Below, in pieces: positions 24,708 through 34,653 of a DNA stretch of 64,000 nucleotides. Under the pieces are notes generated by a model. The model did no database searches. It was not told where the DNA came from and saw only the letters and a program-made list of their open reading frames with translations. This DNA is from Cognatundibacterium jejuense. GTDB lineage: Bacteria; Pseudomonadota; Gammaproteobacteria; Burkholderiales; Burkholderiaceae_D. Made by a program: the position numbers and the translations under genes. Position 1 is the stretch's first letter; each line of letters opens with the position of its first letter. The stretch is taken from contig NZ_JACOFV010000007.1 of assembly GCF_014284255.1 (NCBI RefSeq), forward strand, positions 1-64,000, written 5' to 3'.

Positions 24708-25421
24708 ACGCGTTTATCCAAAGGTAGGTGGGCACGTTTGCGTACATCGATAATAAAACATCAATGAAAATAAATATTCACTGACATTTTATATGAGAAA
24801 CATTTTTATGCGCGACAAATATATCCACGCCTTAACAACGCAGCAAACTCAGCTAGCGCAGATAAGCTAAAGCAGGTAAAAAAGAGCAATCTTAGAACCA
24901 AGTCTAAATTAGGGTAAAGAAAAGAAAAATATGGCAATTTCTTAAATTTGGCTGATTTTCATATGTGGAGTAATTTTCGAACATGTCTGCAAAACCCAAA
25001 TGTTCGAAAATTACTTCCGAGTGCTATTTTCTGCACACTTTCAACGTAAATCGAAAGTAGGACATTTTTGTAAATTTGACTAATTTACTTCCCAAAATGT
25101 TCGAACATTAGTTCCGAGCGCTGATTTGGTCACTTGTTGAGCCCTGATTAGAAACAGCTTTATATTCGCATAATTTATATTATGTAAAATACAGTAATAA
25201 AAATGAAACCAGAGCCTTGAACTGCACCCCAAATTTAGAGACTATTTAATAACCTAGTGGAAGCCCCGTTGCGCCCTGCGTATCGCAGTGCGCCAAGGTG
25301 CACTTGCTCACCCGCTTGGCTTTGTGTGGCTAGTTTGGAGAGCTGTTTTTTCCCTATTAATATCTGTGACGCCTCAGATTAATTCGATACAATATTTATT
25401 TTTAAACAATGGAAACGCCAT
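24708..25421. other. 700-bp gene-free stretch with repeats
   Basis: No convincing gene is seen. It contains a family of 26-bp repeats around TTCGAA (24970-25122) and a GC-rich segment able to form two nested hairpins ending in a T-run (25271-25353). The first ~250 bp after the kinase start are AT-rich and hold its promoter region. Confidence 0.6.
24970..25122. repeat. inverted and direct copies of a TTCGAA-centred repeat
   Basis: A perfect 15-bp inverted repeat (24970-24984 and 25000-25014, 15-nt loop) brackets the first copy. A 26-bp direct copy follows: 25000-25025 and 25097-25122 agree at 23 of 26 positions. All three share ATGTTCGAA and ATTA, and the second copy contains the palindrome ATGTTCGAACAT. 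The two direct copies also share TTCCGAG. Confidence 0.8.
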
Positions 25422-25934
25422 ATGAAATTCCTCGCATTGATCGCGTTAGCTGTTTTGGCAATACTTGCCATCGCCATAAACAACCGCATAAAGTCCAAAT
25501 CTAAAAAAACACCGGGCGACATTTCTAAGAAATTGCCATTGACAAAAAATGAGCAGCCTATGTACTTCCGGTTAGCTGAAGCACTGCCAGAATATGTGGT
25601 TCTTGCGCAAGTGGCGTTCTCTGCGTTGTTGCAAACGAAAAATCGCGCTACGCGAAATAAATTTGATAGAAAAGTGGCTGACTTCGTCGTTTGCACAAAG
25701 GCATTTGAAGTCTTGGCAATTGTGGAGCTTGACGACTCGAGCCACAAAGGACGAGAAGAACAAGACAGGGCGCGTGACTCTCTATTAACGAATGCCGGAT
25801 ATCGCGTGGCCAGATATGCACGCACGCCAGATGTGGAAACGATAAAGCGGGACATTACTGGCCACCTTCTGAAGCCAAACGCTTCGCTTTCAAACGAAGA
25901 CAATATTCCCGAACGCGTTTCCCCTCACTTTTAG
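25422..25934 (+). CDS. membrane-anchored DUF2726 protein
   Basis: This 170-residue protein begins with one hydrophobic helix (residues 3-20), followed by a basic stretch RIKSKSKK that keeps the rest in the cytoplasm. The main domain matches DUF2726. It has VVLAQVAFSALL, the basic RATRNKFDRKVADFVVC, and VLAIVELDDSSHKGREEQDRARDSLLTNAGYRVARY. DUF2726 is related to the restriction-endonuclease-like fold, and the segment E-x-D...(Q/E) resembles such a core, so nucleic acid binding or cleavage is possible. No activity is established. It is single and lies in an accessory stretch. Confidence 0.75.
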   Translation: MKFLALIALAVLAILAIAINNRIKSKSKKTPGDISKKLPLTKNEQPMYFRLAEALPEYVVLAQVAFSALLQTKNRATRNKFDRKVADFVVCTKAFEVLAIVELDDSSHKGREEQDRARDSLLTNAGYRVARYARTPDVETIKRDITGHLLKPNASLSNEDNIPERVSPHF

Positions 25935-26195
25935 TGATTTGGAGTGCGTGGGCGCCCTACTTTAAAGGCGTCAAATGTATCGCGCTTAAATTTGTCTCGT
26001 AATTGATTCATAAAACCCTCTGATCTTGCCGCCAAGGCGTATATTGTTTTTCAACGAATGCGATAATAGGTCAGACAATCTATGTTGAAAACGATAGGAT
26101 CCGACTTTTTTAGGATATCTTACGTTTGTCAGGGTGTTGACAATACGATGTAAATATTTCATTGGCGATGGTTAGTTTTTGCAAGGGTATAGACA

Positions 26196-26969
26196 ATGAC
26201 GAAACAGTTTTTCTTATTTGCCTTATTACCTTTACTACTTATATTGAGCCCATCACGCGCTTGTGATGTCAACGCTCCGGCGGATAATGTGCCTCTGAAC
26301 ACTGATCCAAATCTTCGGGGAGTTGCCGTCTTCTTGCCCTCATTGCTAGAACGGGATGATCAAGGGCCGTTTGTTGATTTGATCAAGGTAATTAATAAGT
26401 ATTACCCTGAGGGCAAGATCAGCATCACTATTGAGCCAGTAAAAAGAATTTATTCGGATATCAATAACCGGCGCGCGGATTTTGGTATGCCGACAATGAA
26501 ATTAAATGATGCACAAGAAGCGACGCTGCCCACGCAATTTTCCCATGAATCGTTGGGAAAGGTGACTTTTGTCCTCTACAGCAATAAAAAGAGACCCGTT
26601 AGTAAATTGGATATGTCCGCGCGTTCAGTCAATACGTTGAACATTGAAGCGCCGCCGGTCGATTGGGGCTTTCCGGTCCAAGCTGTGGTCGATCTTGAGT
26701 TGTCAATGAAAAAGCTCAATGCGGGTCGTATAGACGTGGTTTTATGGGCGCAAGAGGAAGCGGATTACGAAATTAAAAAGCTTCATCTTAATAATATACA
26801 ACGAGCCTATTTTAATGATTATCCCGATATGTTCTTTATGCCCTGCAGTAAACGAGGTGATTTTGTCAATCAAGCTATCAGTAAAGCAATAAGAGCTGCT
26901 GCACTCAGCGGTGAATTACAAAAAGCCCATGACAAGGTGCATCATTCATATGTTGATTGGCAACCGTAA
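26196..26969 (+). CDS. periplasmic solute-binding-like protein (SBP family 3 type)
   Basis: This 257-residue protein has a signal peptide (residues 1 to about 22, cleavage near SRA). The mature part resembles the stand-alone family 3 binding proteins. It shows VFLPSLLERDDQGPFVDLIKVINKYYPEG, then IEPVKRIYSDINNRRADFGMPT (the ligand-domain segment where a small molecule is bound), and VNQAISKAIRAAALSGELQKAHDK at the end. No permease or ATPase gene lies nearby, so it may sense rather than transport, as many such orphan proteins do. The downstream decarboxylase gene is 428 bp away, so no clear operon is seen. Confidence 0.65.
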   Translation: MTKQFFLFALLPLLLILSPSRACDVNAPADNVPLNTDPNLRGVAVFLPSLLERDDQGPFVDLIKVINKYYPEGKISITIEPVKRIYSDINNRRADFGMPTMKLNDAQEATLPTQFSHESLGKVTFVLYSNKKRPVSKLDMSARSVNTLNIEAPPVDWGFPVQAVVDLELSMKKLNAGRIDVVLWAQEEADYEIKKLHLNNIQRAYFNDYPDMFFMPCSKRGDFVNQAISKAIRAAALSGELQKAHDKVHHSYVDWQP

Positions 26970-27397
26970 GGCAAACAGGCGCAGATGAATAGTCTGTCAA
27001 TTTGGGTTCTCCACTGCTCTACTTTCACATTTTTCCAGTTTCTTTGTCCTCTGTACTAAAGCAGGACAAAAAAGATATTCGAACTCCCCTCCTCGCTTTG
27101 ATGTGCAACAAAACATTTCGCTGGCATTTACTAAGCATACCTTCGTTTTTCGCTTGTTTTTTTACAACAGCGCTTTTTTTGGTGTGGCGAGAAATTCTTG
27201 CCACTGTCAATACATTGCGTTACGGTAAGTCACTTAACGTTGCAAAAGATGGTGACGAAGACTATTCTCGCTTTTACTTTTCCGCAGAGTTAAACGAACT
27301 AGATTACCGACGCCCACGCCTGCATACGACACCCCGATGCCGGCCTTCAACGTCGGCCTTCCACACGATGGTAGTGCTTATTTGAGGAGACATTATT
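26970..27397 (+). other. 428-bp region upstream of the decarboxylase
   Basis: No supported gene is seen. A 127-codon open frame from a TTG at 27002 has no ribosome site and unnatural composition at its end. A strong ribosome site (GAGGAGA at 27384-27390) precedes the decarboxylase. No terminator or recognisable regulatory site was found. Confidence 0.5.
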
Positions 27398-28867
27398 ATG
27401 CAAAGTAGTCTGGATTACAGTATGAAAGAATTAGAATCCATCCTTCAGAAAACAAACGAAATTATTTTGAATCAGTATAAACAAAGTAAAGAGCAGCCTG
27501 GTTTTCGCTGTGCTAAACAAAAAGAAGTAGAAGCGTGGTTTGATGAACCATTACCCAAACTGGGAATGGATCCGATAAAACTTCTTGAGAAGGTCAAAGA
27601 AAAGGTTCTGGAGAATGCGAACGGAAATTTCGGTCCAAATATGTATGGCTACGTGATTTCCGGAGGCAATCAAATATCGACGATTGCAGATTTTTTAGCG
27701 TCAACCATCAATCAAAATGTCGCTAAATGGCACATGTCTCCTGTCATGACTGAGATTGAAAAGCGGGTCGTTGCATGGACAGCAGAAATGGTAGGTTTCG
27801 TCCCTGAGGCCGGTGGAGTCATGGTTAGCGGTGGCTCAGCGGCTACGCTCACAGGTCTTACAGTGGCGCGGAATATTTTTTTCAGACAGAAAAATATCAA
27901 TAAACACGGACTCTTTGGTATCAAGCCCTTCACCGTCTATTGCTCAACCGAAACCCATAATTGTACTGACAAAAGTGTCGCCTTGTTAGGCTTGGGTACC
28001 GATCATTTGCGGCGCATTCCCGTCAAAGATGATTTCACTATTGATCTCTCCGCATTAGAGTCGAAGATTCTTGCGGATATTGCTGCAGGATATACCCCCT
28101 TTTGCGTCATCGGAAATGCGGGAACAGTGAATACGGGGGCGGTTGATGATCTGGTTGGACTTTCCGCCATTGCAAAAAAATATGGACTTTGGTTTCACGT
28201 CGATGGTGCATATGGCGGGTTGGTTGTCTCCCTTCCGGGTTTGAAACATAAATATAACGGAATGCAACTCGCAGACTCTATTGGCGTGGATTATCACAAA
28301 TGGCTGTATCAGCCGTTCGAGGTTGGTTGTACGTTGGTGAAAAACTGGAGTTTGTTACGGGAGGCGTATTTTAAACAGGCAGATTATCTAGACACTTCCT
28401 TTGAAAAAGAAGAACAAAGAGTTGAATTTAACGAGCATTATTTTCAACTTTCCAGAAACGCGAAAGCTTTTAAAGTCTGGATGTCACTCAAAGCCTACGG
28501 CTTCTCAAAGATACAGGCAATGATGCAAAAAGACATTAACCTCGCCCGCTATCTTGAAAACCTGATTAACACGTCCGATGACTTTGAACTGAAATCTAAG
28601 AGCGATTTAGGCATTGTATGCTTCCGCTACATCGGTTCACGGCTGACATCGGCTGAGATAACGGAAATTAATCAAAAACTTATCATCGCGCTCGAGTCGG
28701 ACGGAAGGATTTTTATCACTGGTACCAGGCTGAACGATGAATTTGTCTTGCGCGCGTGCATTATTAATCACCGCAAATCAGAGGCTTCGATCGAGTATAT
28801 GCTTGACACGATTCGTGATGTGGCTAAGAGCTTGGTGGGTTCAGAAACACAAGAGTGCTATGCGTGA
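27398..28867 (+). CDS. PLP-dependent group II amino acid decarboxylase
   Basis: This 489-residue fold-type I PLP enzyme is of the aromatic-amino-acid/glutamate/diaminobutyrate decarboxylase family. The substrate-side motif is WHMSPVMTEIEKRVVAW. The PLP phosphate and ring contacts are GGSAATLTGLTVARN, TVYCSTETHNCTDKS and GNAGTVNTGAVDDL, with FHVDGAYGG. The Schiff-base Lys301 is in DYHKWLYQP. It would make an amine and CO2, but the substrate (aromatic, or 2,4-diaminobutyrate) cannot be fixed. The protein has Lys/Asn-rich surfaces and the gene is more AT-rich than its neighbours, suggesting acquisition. GAGGAGA lies upstream of the ATG. Confidence 0.85.
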   Translation: MQSSLDYSMKELESILQKTNEIILNQYKQSKEQPGFRCAKQKEVEAWFDEPLPKLGMDPIKLLEKVKEKVLENANGNFGPNMYGYVISGGNQISTIADFLASTINQNVAKWHMSPVMTEIEKRVVAWTAEMVGFVPEAGGVMVSGGSAATLTGLTVARNIFFRQKNINKHGLFGIKPFTVYCSTETHNCTDKSVALLGLGTDHLRRIPVKDDFTIDLSALESKILADIAAGYTPFCVIGNAGTVNTGAVDDLVGLSAIAKKYGLWFHVDGAYGGLVVSLPGLKHKYNGMQLADSIGVDYHKWLYQPFEVGCTLVKNWSLLREAYFKQADYLDTSFEKEEQRVEFNEHYFQLSRNAKAFKVWMSLKAYGFSKIQAMMQKDINLARYLENLINTSDDFELKSKSDLGIVCFRYIGSRLTSAEITEINQKLIIALESDGRIFITGTRLNDEFVLRACIINHRKSEASIEYMLDTIRDVAKSLVGSETQECYA

Positions 28868-28886
28868 TTTTTTGTACCATTGATAA

Positions 28887-28924
28887 AAAAAAGCGAGATA
28901 GTTTGAACCATCTCGCTTTTCATT
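28887..28924. terminator. bidirectional terminator between decarboxylase and ppsA
   Basis: AAAAGCGAGAT / ATCTCGCTTTT (11 bp). On the minus strand it is followed by a run of eight T (ppsA side) and on the + strand by TTTTCATTTT. Confidence 0.85.
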
Positions 28925-29015
28925 TTAAACATATAATTTTTGTGAAAATTCAGTACAACTCAGTACAACCTCAGTACGATGAAGCTCGACAAAAATTAAC
29001 TGGCCCGCAGCCTAA

Positions 29016-31433
29016 TTATTTACTAACTGCCGCCAGTTTTTGCCATGTATCAACAACAGAGTCAGGATTTAACGAAATTGACTCAATGCCCTCTTTCATC
29101 AACCATTCTGCAAAGTCAGGATGATCAGAAGGACCTTGCCCACAAATACCAACGTATTTATTCAACTTAGTACATGCCGCTATAACCTTAGACAACAAAG
29201 CACGCACAGCAGGATCGCGCTCATCAAAGTCAGCTGCCAGTAATTCCATGCCGGAATCACGATCCAGACCCAGCGTCAATTGAGTCAGATCATTAGAGCC
29301 AATTGAGAAACCATCAAAGAATTGCAAGAACTCTTCTGCCAGAATCGCATTGGATGGCACTTCGCACATCATAATCAGACGCAGGCCATTTTCGCCACGT
29401 TTCAAACCATTTTTCGCAAGTAAATTGACGACTTTTTCTGCCTGACCAAGTGTACGAACGAAAGGAACCATGATTTCGACGTTAGTCAGCCCCATGTCGT
29501 TACGAACACGCTTCATTGCCTGGCATTCCATTTCGAACGATTCAGCAAAGTCGGCTGCAAGATAACGCGCCGCACCGCGGAAGCCCAGCATTGGGTTTTC
29601 TTCGTCAGGTTCGTAGCGAGACCCGCCAATCAGTTTTTTGTATTCATTCGATTTGAAATCAGATAAACGAACGATCACTTTCTTCGGCCAGAAAGCAGCC
29701 GCAATCGTTGCGATGCCTTCAGCCAATTTGTCGACGTAGAAAGCACGTGGTGAAGCATGCCCGCGAGCTACGGATTCAACTGCCTTCTTCAAATCAGGAT
29801 CAATATTTGGGTATTCCAGAATTGCTTTTGGATGCACGCCAATGTTGTTATTGATGATGAATTCCAGACGTGCCAGACCAACGCCATCATTTGGTACCGA
29901 TTGGAAATCAAATGCCAATTGCGGGTTACCGACATTGAGCATGACTTTCAATGGCAGCTTAGGCAATTCACCGCGCAGTTCTTCGGTGACTTCAGTTTCC
30001 AGTAAGCCGTCATAGATCTTGCCTTCGTCGCCTTCGGCACAGGACACAGTCACCAGTGTACCGTCCTTCAGCATATCAGTGGCATCACCGCAGCCAACGA
30101 CGGCAGGCACGCCCAGTTCACGCGCAATAATCGCAGCGTGGCAAGTACGACCACCTCGGTTAGTCACAATCGCTGCAGCACGTTTCATGACTGGTTCCCA
30201 GTTGGGATCGGTCATATCAGCAACCAATACGTCGCCCGGTTGTACGCGTTCCATTTCGGACGGATCATGAATTACACGAACACGACCAGCACCGATTTTT
30301 TGACCGATGGCGCGACCAGACGCCAACACTGTACCGCTACCTTTGAGTTTGAAACGCTGTTGCGCATCAGTGGACTTTTGTTGAGACTTAACCGTTTCTG
30401 GACGTGCTTGCAAGATGTAGAGTTTACCGTCGCGACCGTCTTTGCCCCATTCAATGTCCATAGGGCGGCCATAATGCTTCTCGATAATGACAGCATACTT
30501 AGCCAATTCCACGACTTCAGTATCGGTCAAAGAATAACGGTTGCGCATTTCGACTGGCACATCAACAGTTTTTACAGAGCGCCCTGCTTTGGCTTCACCA
30601 GTAAATTCCATCTTGATCAGCTTTGAGCCAATGTTACGGCGAATAACAGGCAATTTACCCAGCTCCAGCATCGGTTTGTGAACGTAAAATTCGTCAGGAT
30701 TTACCGCACCCTGCACCACTGTTTCGCCCAAACCGTAGCTGGAGGTAATAAATACGACGTCTTTAAAGCCAGACTCCGTATCAATCGTGAACATCACACC
30801 AGCTGCGCCCAGATCTGAGCGCACCATGCGTTGTACACCGGCAGACAAAGCAACTTCGGCGTGAGTAAAGCCTTTGTGAACACGGTAGGAAATCGCGCGA
30901 TCATTGTACAAAGAAGCAAACACGTGCTTCATTGCTTCGAGAACGTTATCAATACCAACCACGTTCAAAAAAGTTTCTTGTTGACCAGCAAAAGATGCAT
31001 CTGGCAAATCTTCCGCCGTTGCAGAGGAACGCACTGCGAACGACATTTCGGCGCTGGAGTCTGCAACCAGTTTGTTGTAGAACTCTTCGATTTCTTTTTG
31101 CAAACGTGGCTGGAACGGTGTATCGATAATCCATTGACGGATTTCCGCACCGGCTCTAGCTAATTCTTTGACGTCATCGATGTTTAAATCGGCAAGACGA
31201 TCGGCAATACGTTGCGCCAAAGGCAAGCCGCCATTTTCGCTATACGATAAAAAATCGCGGAATGCTTGTGCTGTTGTGGCAAAGCCACCCGGAACACGAA
31301 CACCTGCAGTGGCGAGCTGACTGATCATTTCGCCTAAAGATGCATTTTTCCCGCCGACGGATTCAACATCCGTCATTCGTAGATGCTCAAATGAGGCAAC
31401 GTAAGTTGCTTCAGTATTTGCTGCGTTGGACAT
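29016..31433 (-). CDS. ppsA: phosphoenolpyruvate synthase
   Basis: This 805-residue cytoplasmic enzyme makes phosphoenolpyruvate from pyruvate and ATP, releasing AMP and phosphate, for gluconeogenesis. The ATP-grasp domain starts with [12 protein letters not shown] (residues ~27-38) and includes [27 protein letters not shown]. The swivelling domain contains the catalytic His in [17 protein letters not shown]. The C-terminal barrel has GFRGAARYL and CEVPSN, with [14 protein letters not shown] near the end. AGAGG precedes the ATG. It is divergent from ppsR, whose product controls it by phosphorylation of the Thr near the catalytic His (TCH). Confidence 0.97.
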   Translation of the reverse strand: MSNAANTEATYVASFEHLRMTDVESVGGKNASLGEMISQLATAGVRVPGGFATTAQAFRDFLSYSENGGLPLAQRIADRLADLNIDDVKELARAGAEIRQWIIDTPFQPRLQKEIEEFYNKLVADSSAEMSFAVRSSATAEDLPDASFAGQQETFLNVVGIDNVLEAMKHVFASLYNDRAISYRVHKGFTHAEVALSAGVQRMVRSDLGAAGVMFTIDTESGFKDVVFITSSYGLGETVVQGAVNPDEFYVHKPMLELGKLPVIRRNIGSKLIKMEFTGEAKAGRSVKTVDVPVEMRNRYSLTDTEVVELAKYAVIIEKHYGRPMDIEWGKDGRDGKLYILQARPETVKSQQKSTDAQQRFKLKGSGTVLASGRAIGQKIGAGRVRVIHDPSEMERVQPGDVLVADMTDPNWEPVMKRAAAIVTNRGGRTCHAAIIARELGVPAVVGCGDATDMLKDGTLVTVSCAEGDEGKIYDGLLETEVTEELRGELPKLPLKVMLNVGNPQLAFDFQSVPNDGVGLARLEFIINNNIGVHPKAILEYPNIDPDLKKAVESVARGHASPRAFYVDKLAEGIATIAAAFWPKKVIVRLSDFKSNEYKKLIGGSRYEPDEENPMLGFRGAARYLAADFAESFEMECQAMKRVRNDMGLTNVEIMVPFVRTLGQAEKVVNLLAKNGLKRGENGLRLIMMCEVPSNAILAEEFLQFFDGFSIGSNDLTQLTLGLDRDSGMELLAADFDERDPAVRALLSKVIAACTKLNKYVGICGQGPSDHPDFAEWLMKEGIESISLNPDSVVDTWQKLAAVSK

Positions 31434-31789
31434 AACAACCTCTTTTTGATGGTAAGAAATCTTTGCTATTGACTGCGGTACTGCTTCGTCTATCGCTATT
31501 TTTTTGTTATTCTTGGTACGAATGACGTGCGTCGTGCTCTTGCAGCATTTTACATTGTGTCCTGCAGAATTTATCTATGCCAAAGAAGAATTTCCCTTCT
31601 TTTTTATTTGTTCGATATACAAAAATTTTTCACTTGTATGTTTGTGCTGTGTTAAGAAAACGACATGCGGGCTACAAACAAGCAGGAATTGAAGTAAAAC
31701 AAAGGAAATGGCTCTCGAATTATTTGATTTCCCTTTTTATTTCCTATTTTATTTCCGACTTTACTAATTACCACAAAGCAAAATAAAAA
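31434..31789. other. divergent promoter region of ppsA and ppsR
   Basis: This 356-bp region is AT-rich, especially towards ppsR. It must contain both promoters, but no clear -35/-10 pair or operator palindrome stands out, and no other gene was found. Confidence 0.5.
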
Positions 31790-32638
31790 ATGCCAGAATC
31801 CCAATCACATGCACTGCCAAAAGCTAATCGTACCGTGTTTTTTGTCTCCGACGGCACAGGTATTACCGCTGAAACCTTCGGACATTCGGTGCTGACCCAG
31901 TTTGATCTGAAATTTCGACAAATCCGATTGCCATTTATTGATACTCTGGATAAGGCACATGATGCGGTCAAACGAATAAATGACGCATTCACGCAAGACG
32001 GAGTGCGGCCTATTGTTTTTTCTACGCTGGTCAAAGCCGATCTGGCGGGCGTTGTTTTTAAATCCAAAGGATTGCATATGGATTTAATTCAAACATTTGT
32101 CTCACCACTTGAACAAGAGTTAGGCGTCAAATCAACGCACACGATAGGTCGTAGCCATAATATTGCAGATTCGGAAGAATACAAGAATCGTATTGAGGCG
32201 ATTAATTTCTCACTGGCACATGACGATGGTCAATCAAACAAAAACTTGTCGACCGCCGATGTGATTTTGGTTGGTGTCTCGCGCTCTGGTAAAACACCAA
32301 CCAGTCTGTACCTGGCGATGCAATATGGGATTAAGGCGGCAAATTATCCGTTGATTCCAGACGATTTTGAACGTGGCAAGCTGCCATCTGTACTACCAGA
32401 GTTTAAAAGCAAGATGTTCGGCTTGAGTATCGCGCCTGAACGCTTATCGGAAATTCGGAATGAACGCCGTCCAGGTAGTAAATATGCATCAATAGAAAAT
32501 TGCCGTTATGAAATTAATGAGGCTGAAGCGATGATGAAACGCGAAGGAATTCGCTGGTTATCGTCAACCGCTAAATCTATTGAGGAAATCTCAACCACGA
32601 TTTTGCAAGAAATTAAAGCGGACATAAAAGTGTATTGA
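31790..32638 (+). CDS. ppsR: PEP synthase regulatory protein (bifunctional kinase/pyrophosphorylase)
   Basis: This 282-residue DUF299-family protein inactivates PEP synthase by ADP-dependent phosphorylation of a Thr and reactivates it by phosphate-dependent dephosphorylation. Recognisable parts are [23 protein letters not shown] at the N-terminus and HTIGRSHNI in the middle. The P-loop-like [19 protein letters not shown] (about residues 157-175) is also present, with [15 protein letters not shown] following. It is divergent from ppsA, its target. The length is typical. Confidence 0.95.
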   Translation: MPESQSHALPKANRTVFFVSDGTGITAETFGHSVLTQFDLKFRQIRLPFIDTLDKAHDAVKRINDAFTQDGVRPIVFSTLVKADLAGVVFKSKGLHMDLIQTFVSPLEQELGVKSTHTIGRSHNIADSEEYKNRIEAINFSLAHDDGQSNKNLSTADVILVGVSRSGKTPTSLYLAMQYGIKAANYPLIPDDFERGKLPSVLPEFKSKMFGLSIAPERLSEIRNERRPGSKYASIENCRYEINEAEAMMKREGIRWLSSTAKSIEEISTTILQEIKADIKVY

Positions 32639-32644
32639 CTGACT

Positions 32645-32728
32645 CACCAGTCAAAGCACTGTTGTAGGGCAGGTGCAATCCGCGCTATGCTTTTGAGTAA
32701 AACGACTGGTGAATTACACCTGCCCTAC
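32645..32728. repeat. extragenic inverted repeat (GTAGGGC...GCCCTAC)
   Basis: GTAGGGCAGGTG (32664-32675) pairs with CACCTGCCCTAC (32717-32728). CACCAGTC (32645-32652) is complementary to GACTGGTG (32704-32711), so the two pairs interleave. It lies between the convergent ppsR and trmH-type genes. It shares the AGGGCRGGT core with the element at 48676. Confidence 0.7.
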
Positions 32729-32762
32729 GAAATATCGTCACTGGCTTGAAATCAGGAGATGT

Positions 32763-33548
32763 TTATTTAAGTTGCTGACGTACTTGCTCAAAAAAACAAA
32801 TCGCGGCACTGGCCGCCACATTTAAAGACTCGATAGCAGCTTGCTGAGGAATTGTCACTGTGTGTGTTGCCTTTGCCATCAAATTGTCAGACACGCCCTG
32901 CCCTTCATGTCCAAATAGCCAGACTACTGCTTGGCTCAAATCTGCCTGATAGATCGTTTTAGTTGTGTGCGAACTAGTCGCCAAAACAGGGATATTCGAT
33001 TTTGAAAGCACTTCTTCGAGGTCAATATTTTCAAAAATGTTCAACAGGAAATGTGCTCCCATCCCCGCACGCATAACTTTTGGTGACCATGCAAATGCAG
33101 TCCCGGGGCTACAAAACACGTTTTTGACACCCGCAGCTGCAGCACTGCGCAAAATTGAACCCAGATTGCCAGGATCTTGCAAATTATCCAGAGCAACCGA
33201 TGTTTCGCTAATCGTGTTTGGTAATACGGGTTCTGGCGTAGCGATTAAAAACATGATGCCCACGCCGTTCTCAACCTGACTGATCGCTTGATACAACGCC
33301 TCAGGCAAACTAATGCAGCGCACATTCTTTTGTTCGCATTGAGAGAGCAGTTGACTCACCTCAAAATCATCAGTTGTCGCGTCGGACACAATGCATAACT
33401 CTGGTTGTCCAAGATGCTGTAAATAAGCCTCACACAAATGGACGCCATCAAGCAAGGTCCGGCCCGCTTTGCGACGCGCCTGCGAGCTAGTGGCAATTAA
33501 TTTAAGTTCTTTGTACTGCGGGTTATCGCGGGAAGTAATTGATTTCAT
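32763..33548 (-). CDS. TrmH/SpoU-family RNA 2'-O-methyltransferase
   Basis: This 261-residue SPOUT methyltransferase methylates the ribose 2'-OH in rRNA or tRNA. The N-terminal L30e-like substrate domain (about 1-100) opens with [24 protein letters not shown]. Motif 1 is [21 protein letters not shown]. Motifs 2 and 3 are [13 protein letters not shown] and [19 protein letters not shown], which form the deep trefoil knot and SAM pocket. Its start overlaps the rnhB stop by 4 bp (ATGA), so they are translationally coupled. The exact target nucleotide is not known. Confidence 0.9.
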   Translation of the reverse strand: MKSITSRDNPQYKELKLIATSSQARRKAGRTLLDGVHLCEAYLQHLGQPELCIVSDATTDDFEVSQLLSQCEQKNVRCISLPEALYQAISQVENGVGIMFLIATPEPVLPNTISETSVALDNLQDPGNLGSILRSAAAAGVKNVFCSPGTAFAWSPKVMRAGMGAHFLLNIFENIDLEEVLSKSNIPVLATSSHTTKTIYQADLSQAVVWLFGHEGQGVSDNLMAKATHTVTIPQQAAIESLNVAASAAICFFEQVRQQLK

Positions 33549-34141
33549 TTCAACAAAGCCTTCACAGGCGCATAGGACTTGCGGTGAAATGGCGCAACAC
33601 CATGTTCACGTAATCGTTCAAGATGTAAAGCAGTCGGATAGCCCTTATGCTGATCCAACGCGTATTGCGGATATTGTTTGTGCAGCTCGTAGAGCGCATG
33701 ATCACGCGCGGTTTTGGCTAAAATCGATGCAGCAGAAATCGCAGCCACCTTATCGTCGCCTTTAACTATCGCTTCCGAGCGTATCGCCATAACTGGACAA
33801 CGATTTCCGTCAATCAAAGCCAGACTTGGGGTTACCGACAACGCCTCAACAGCACGGCGCATGGCCAGCATAGTCGCTTGCAAAATATTGAGTTCATCAA
33901 TCTCTTGTTCAGAACATTCGGCAATAGCCCAAGCCAGCGCATGCTGCTTAATTTCTATGGCCAAGGCGTCACGTTTTGCTTCGGATAATTTTTTTGAATC
34001 TCGCAGACCCGCTATCGGGTGTTTTGGATCAAGTATTACAGCAGCGGCCATCACTGGCCCAGCCAATGGCCCACGACCAGCCTCATCTACACCACAAATG
34101 ACTTCACCTTCATAATCAAACAAATTTAAGCTTTCTTTCAT
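33545..34141 (-). CDS. rnhB: ribonuclease HII
   Basis: This 198-residue enzyme cleaves the RNA strand of RNA-DNA hybrids and removes misincorporated ribonucleotides. The acidic metal site is visible: [16 protein letters not shown] (Asp-Glu at about 17-18), ALIDGNRCP (Asp at about 108) and the last Asp in [16 protein letters not shown]. It is 1 bp from the glutaredoxin-like gene and overlaps the methyltransferase gene, so the three probably form one transcript. Confidence 0.96.
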   Translation of the reverse strand: MKESLNLFDYEGEVICGVDEAGRGPLAGPVMAAAVILDPKHPIAGLRDSKKLSEAKRDALAIEIKQHALAWAIAECSEQEIDELNILQATMLAMRRAVEALSVTPSLALIDGNRCPVMAIRSEAIVKGDDKVAAISAASILAKTARDHALYELHKQYPQYALDQHKGYPTALHLERLREHGVAPFHRKSYAPVKALLK

Positions 34142-34142
34142 A

Positions 34143-34394
34143 TCAACCCTGAAAAAATGCCTTCAAGGCAGTGGTATCTAAATAGTAATGGCAAATTTTT
34201 TGGCTTGGTTGCCCCGGCTTGTTTCCAACCAAAACCGGAACCAATTCATCATAAAGACTCACCAGTTCGGCATCAGAATCAATGTCAATGACTTCTACCG
34301 TAAATTGAAAATCCGGAGTATGCGCTTGCAATTGCTCCAACATATCGTCGCAAAGGTGGCAGTAACTACGAGAATATAGGGTAAAAGATATCAT
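34143..34394 (-). CDS. glutaredoxin-like protein (DUF836 type)
   Basis: This 83-residue thioredoxin-fold protein has the redox motif CHLC (residues 9-12, in [12 protein letters not shown]), then [23 protein letters not shown] with the cis-Pro segment VPVLV. These small proteins are found near envelope-stress and lepA genes in Burkholderiales, and their role is not established. The ATG at 34394 gives the usual family length; a longer frame to 34427 adds a hydrophobic leader not seen in the family. It lies just upstream of rnhB, 1 bp apart. Confidence 0.8.
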   Translation of the reverse strand: MISFTLYSRSYCHLCDDMLEQLQAHTPDFQFTVEVIDIDSDAELVSLYDELVPVLVGNKPGQPSQKICHYYLDTTALKAFFQG

Positions 34395-34572
34395 GATTAA
34401 CACCAATAAAATTTGCAGGGCTCGCACGAAGATGTTTGAGTAGCGGCACGGCTAGATCAACAACTTAAATACTGCCTGTTTCACATTGGCTTTTCAGCAT
34501 AGCGTGAACGAATCGCAGCGGATGTGTTCATTATAAGTCCTGTGCCGCGCTACAACAAAATTTGTAGACGAT

Positions 34573-34609
34573 AAAAAACCGTATCAGTAAAAACATTACT
34601 GATACGGTT
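34573..34609 (-). terminator. terminator of the rpoE-mucD operon
   Basis: A perfect 14-bp stem AACCGTATCAGTAA / TTACTGATACGGTT with a 5-nt loop is followed by T-run on the minus strand. It lies 45 bp after the mucD stop. Confidence 0.93.
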
Positions 34610-34653
34610 CGTTTTGCAACCTATTCCTGAACGGTATGCAAATACCTACAAGT

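Noticed and set aside
27002-27385. 127-codon open frame upstream of the decarboxylase
   Set aside because: It starts with TTG and no ribosome site, has one hydrophobic stretch but an unnatural Pro/Arg/Thr-rich end, and stops inside the next gene's leader. I treat it as chance.
28949-28980. short tandem CAGTACAAC repeats after the decarboxylase
   Set aside because: Three imperfect 10-11 bp units in a 3' region, too short and irregular for a CRISPR array or a known repeat; no spacer pattern.
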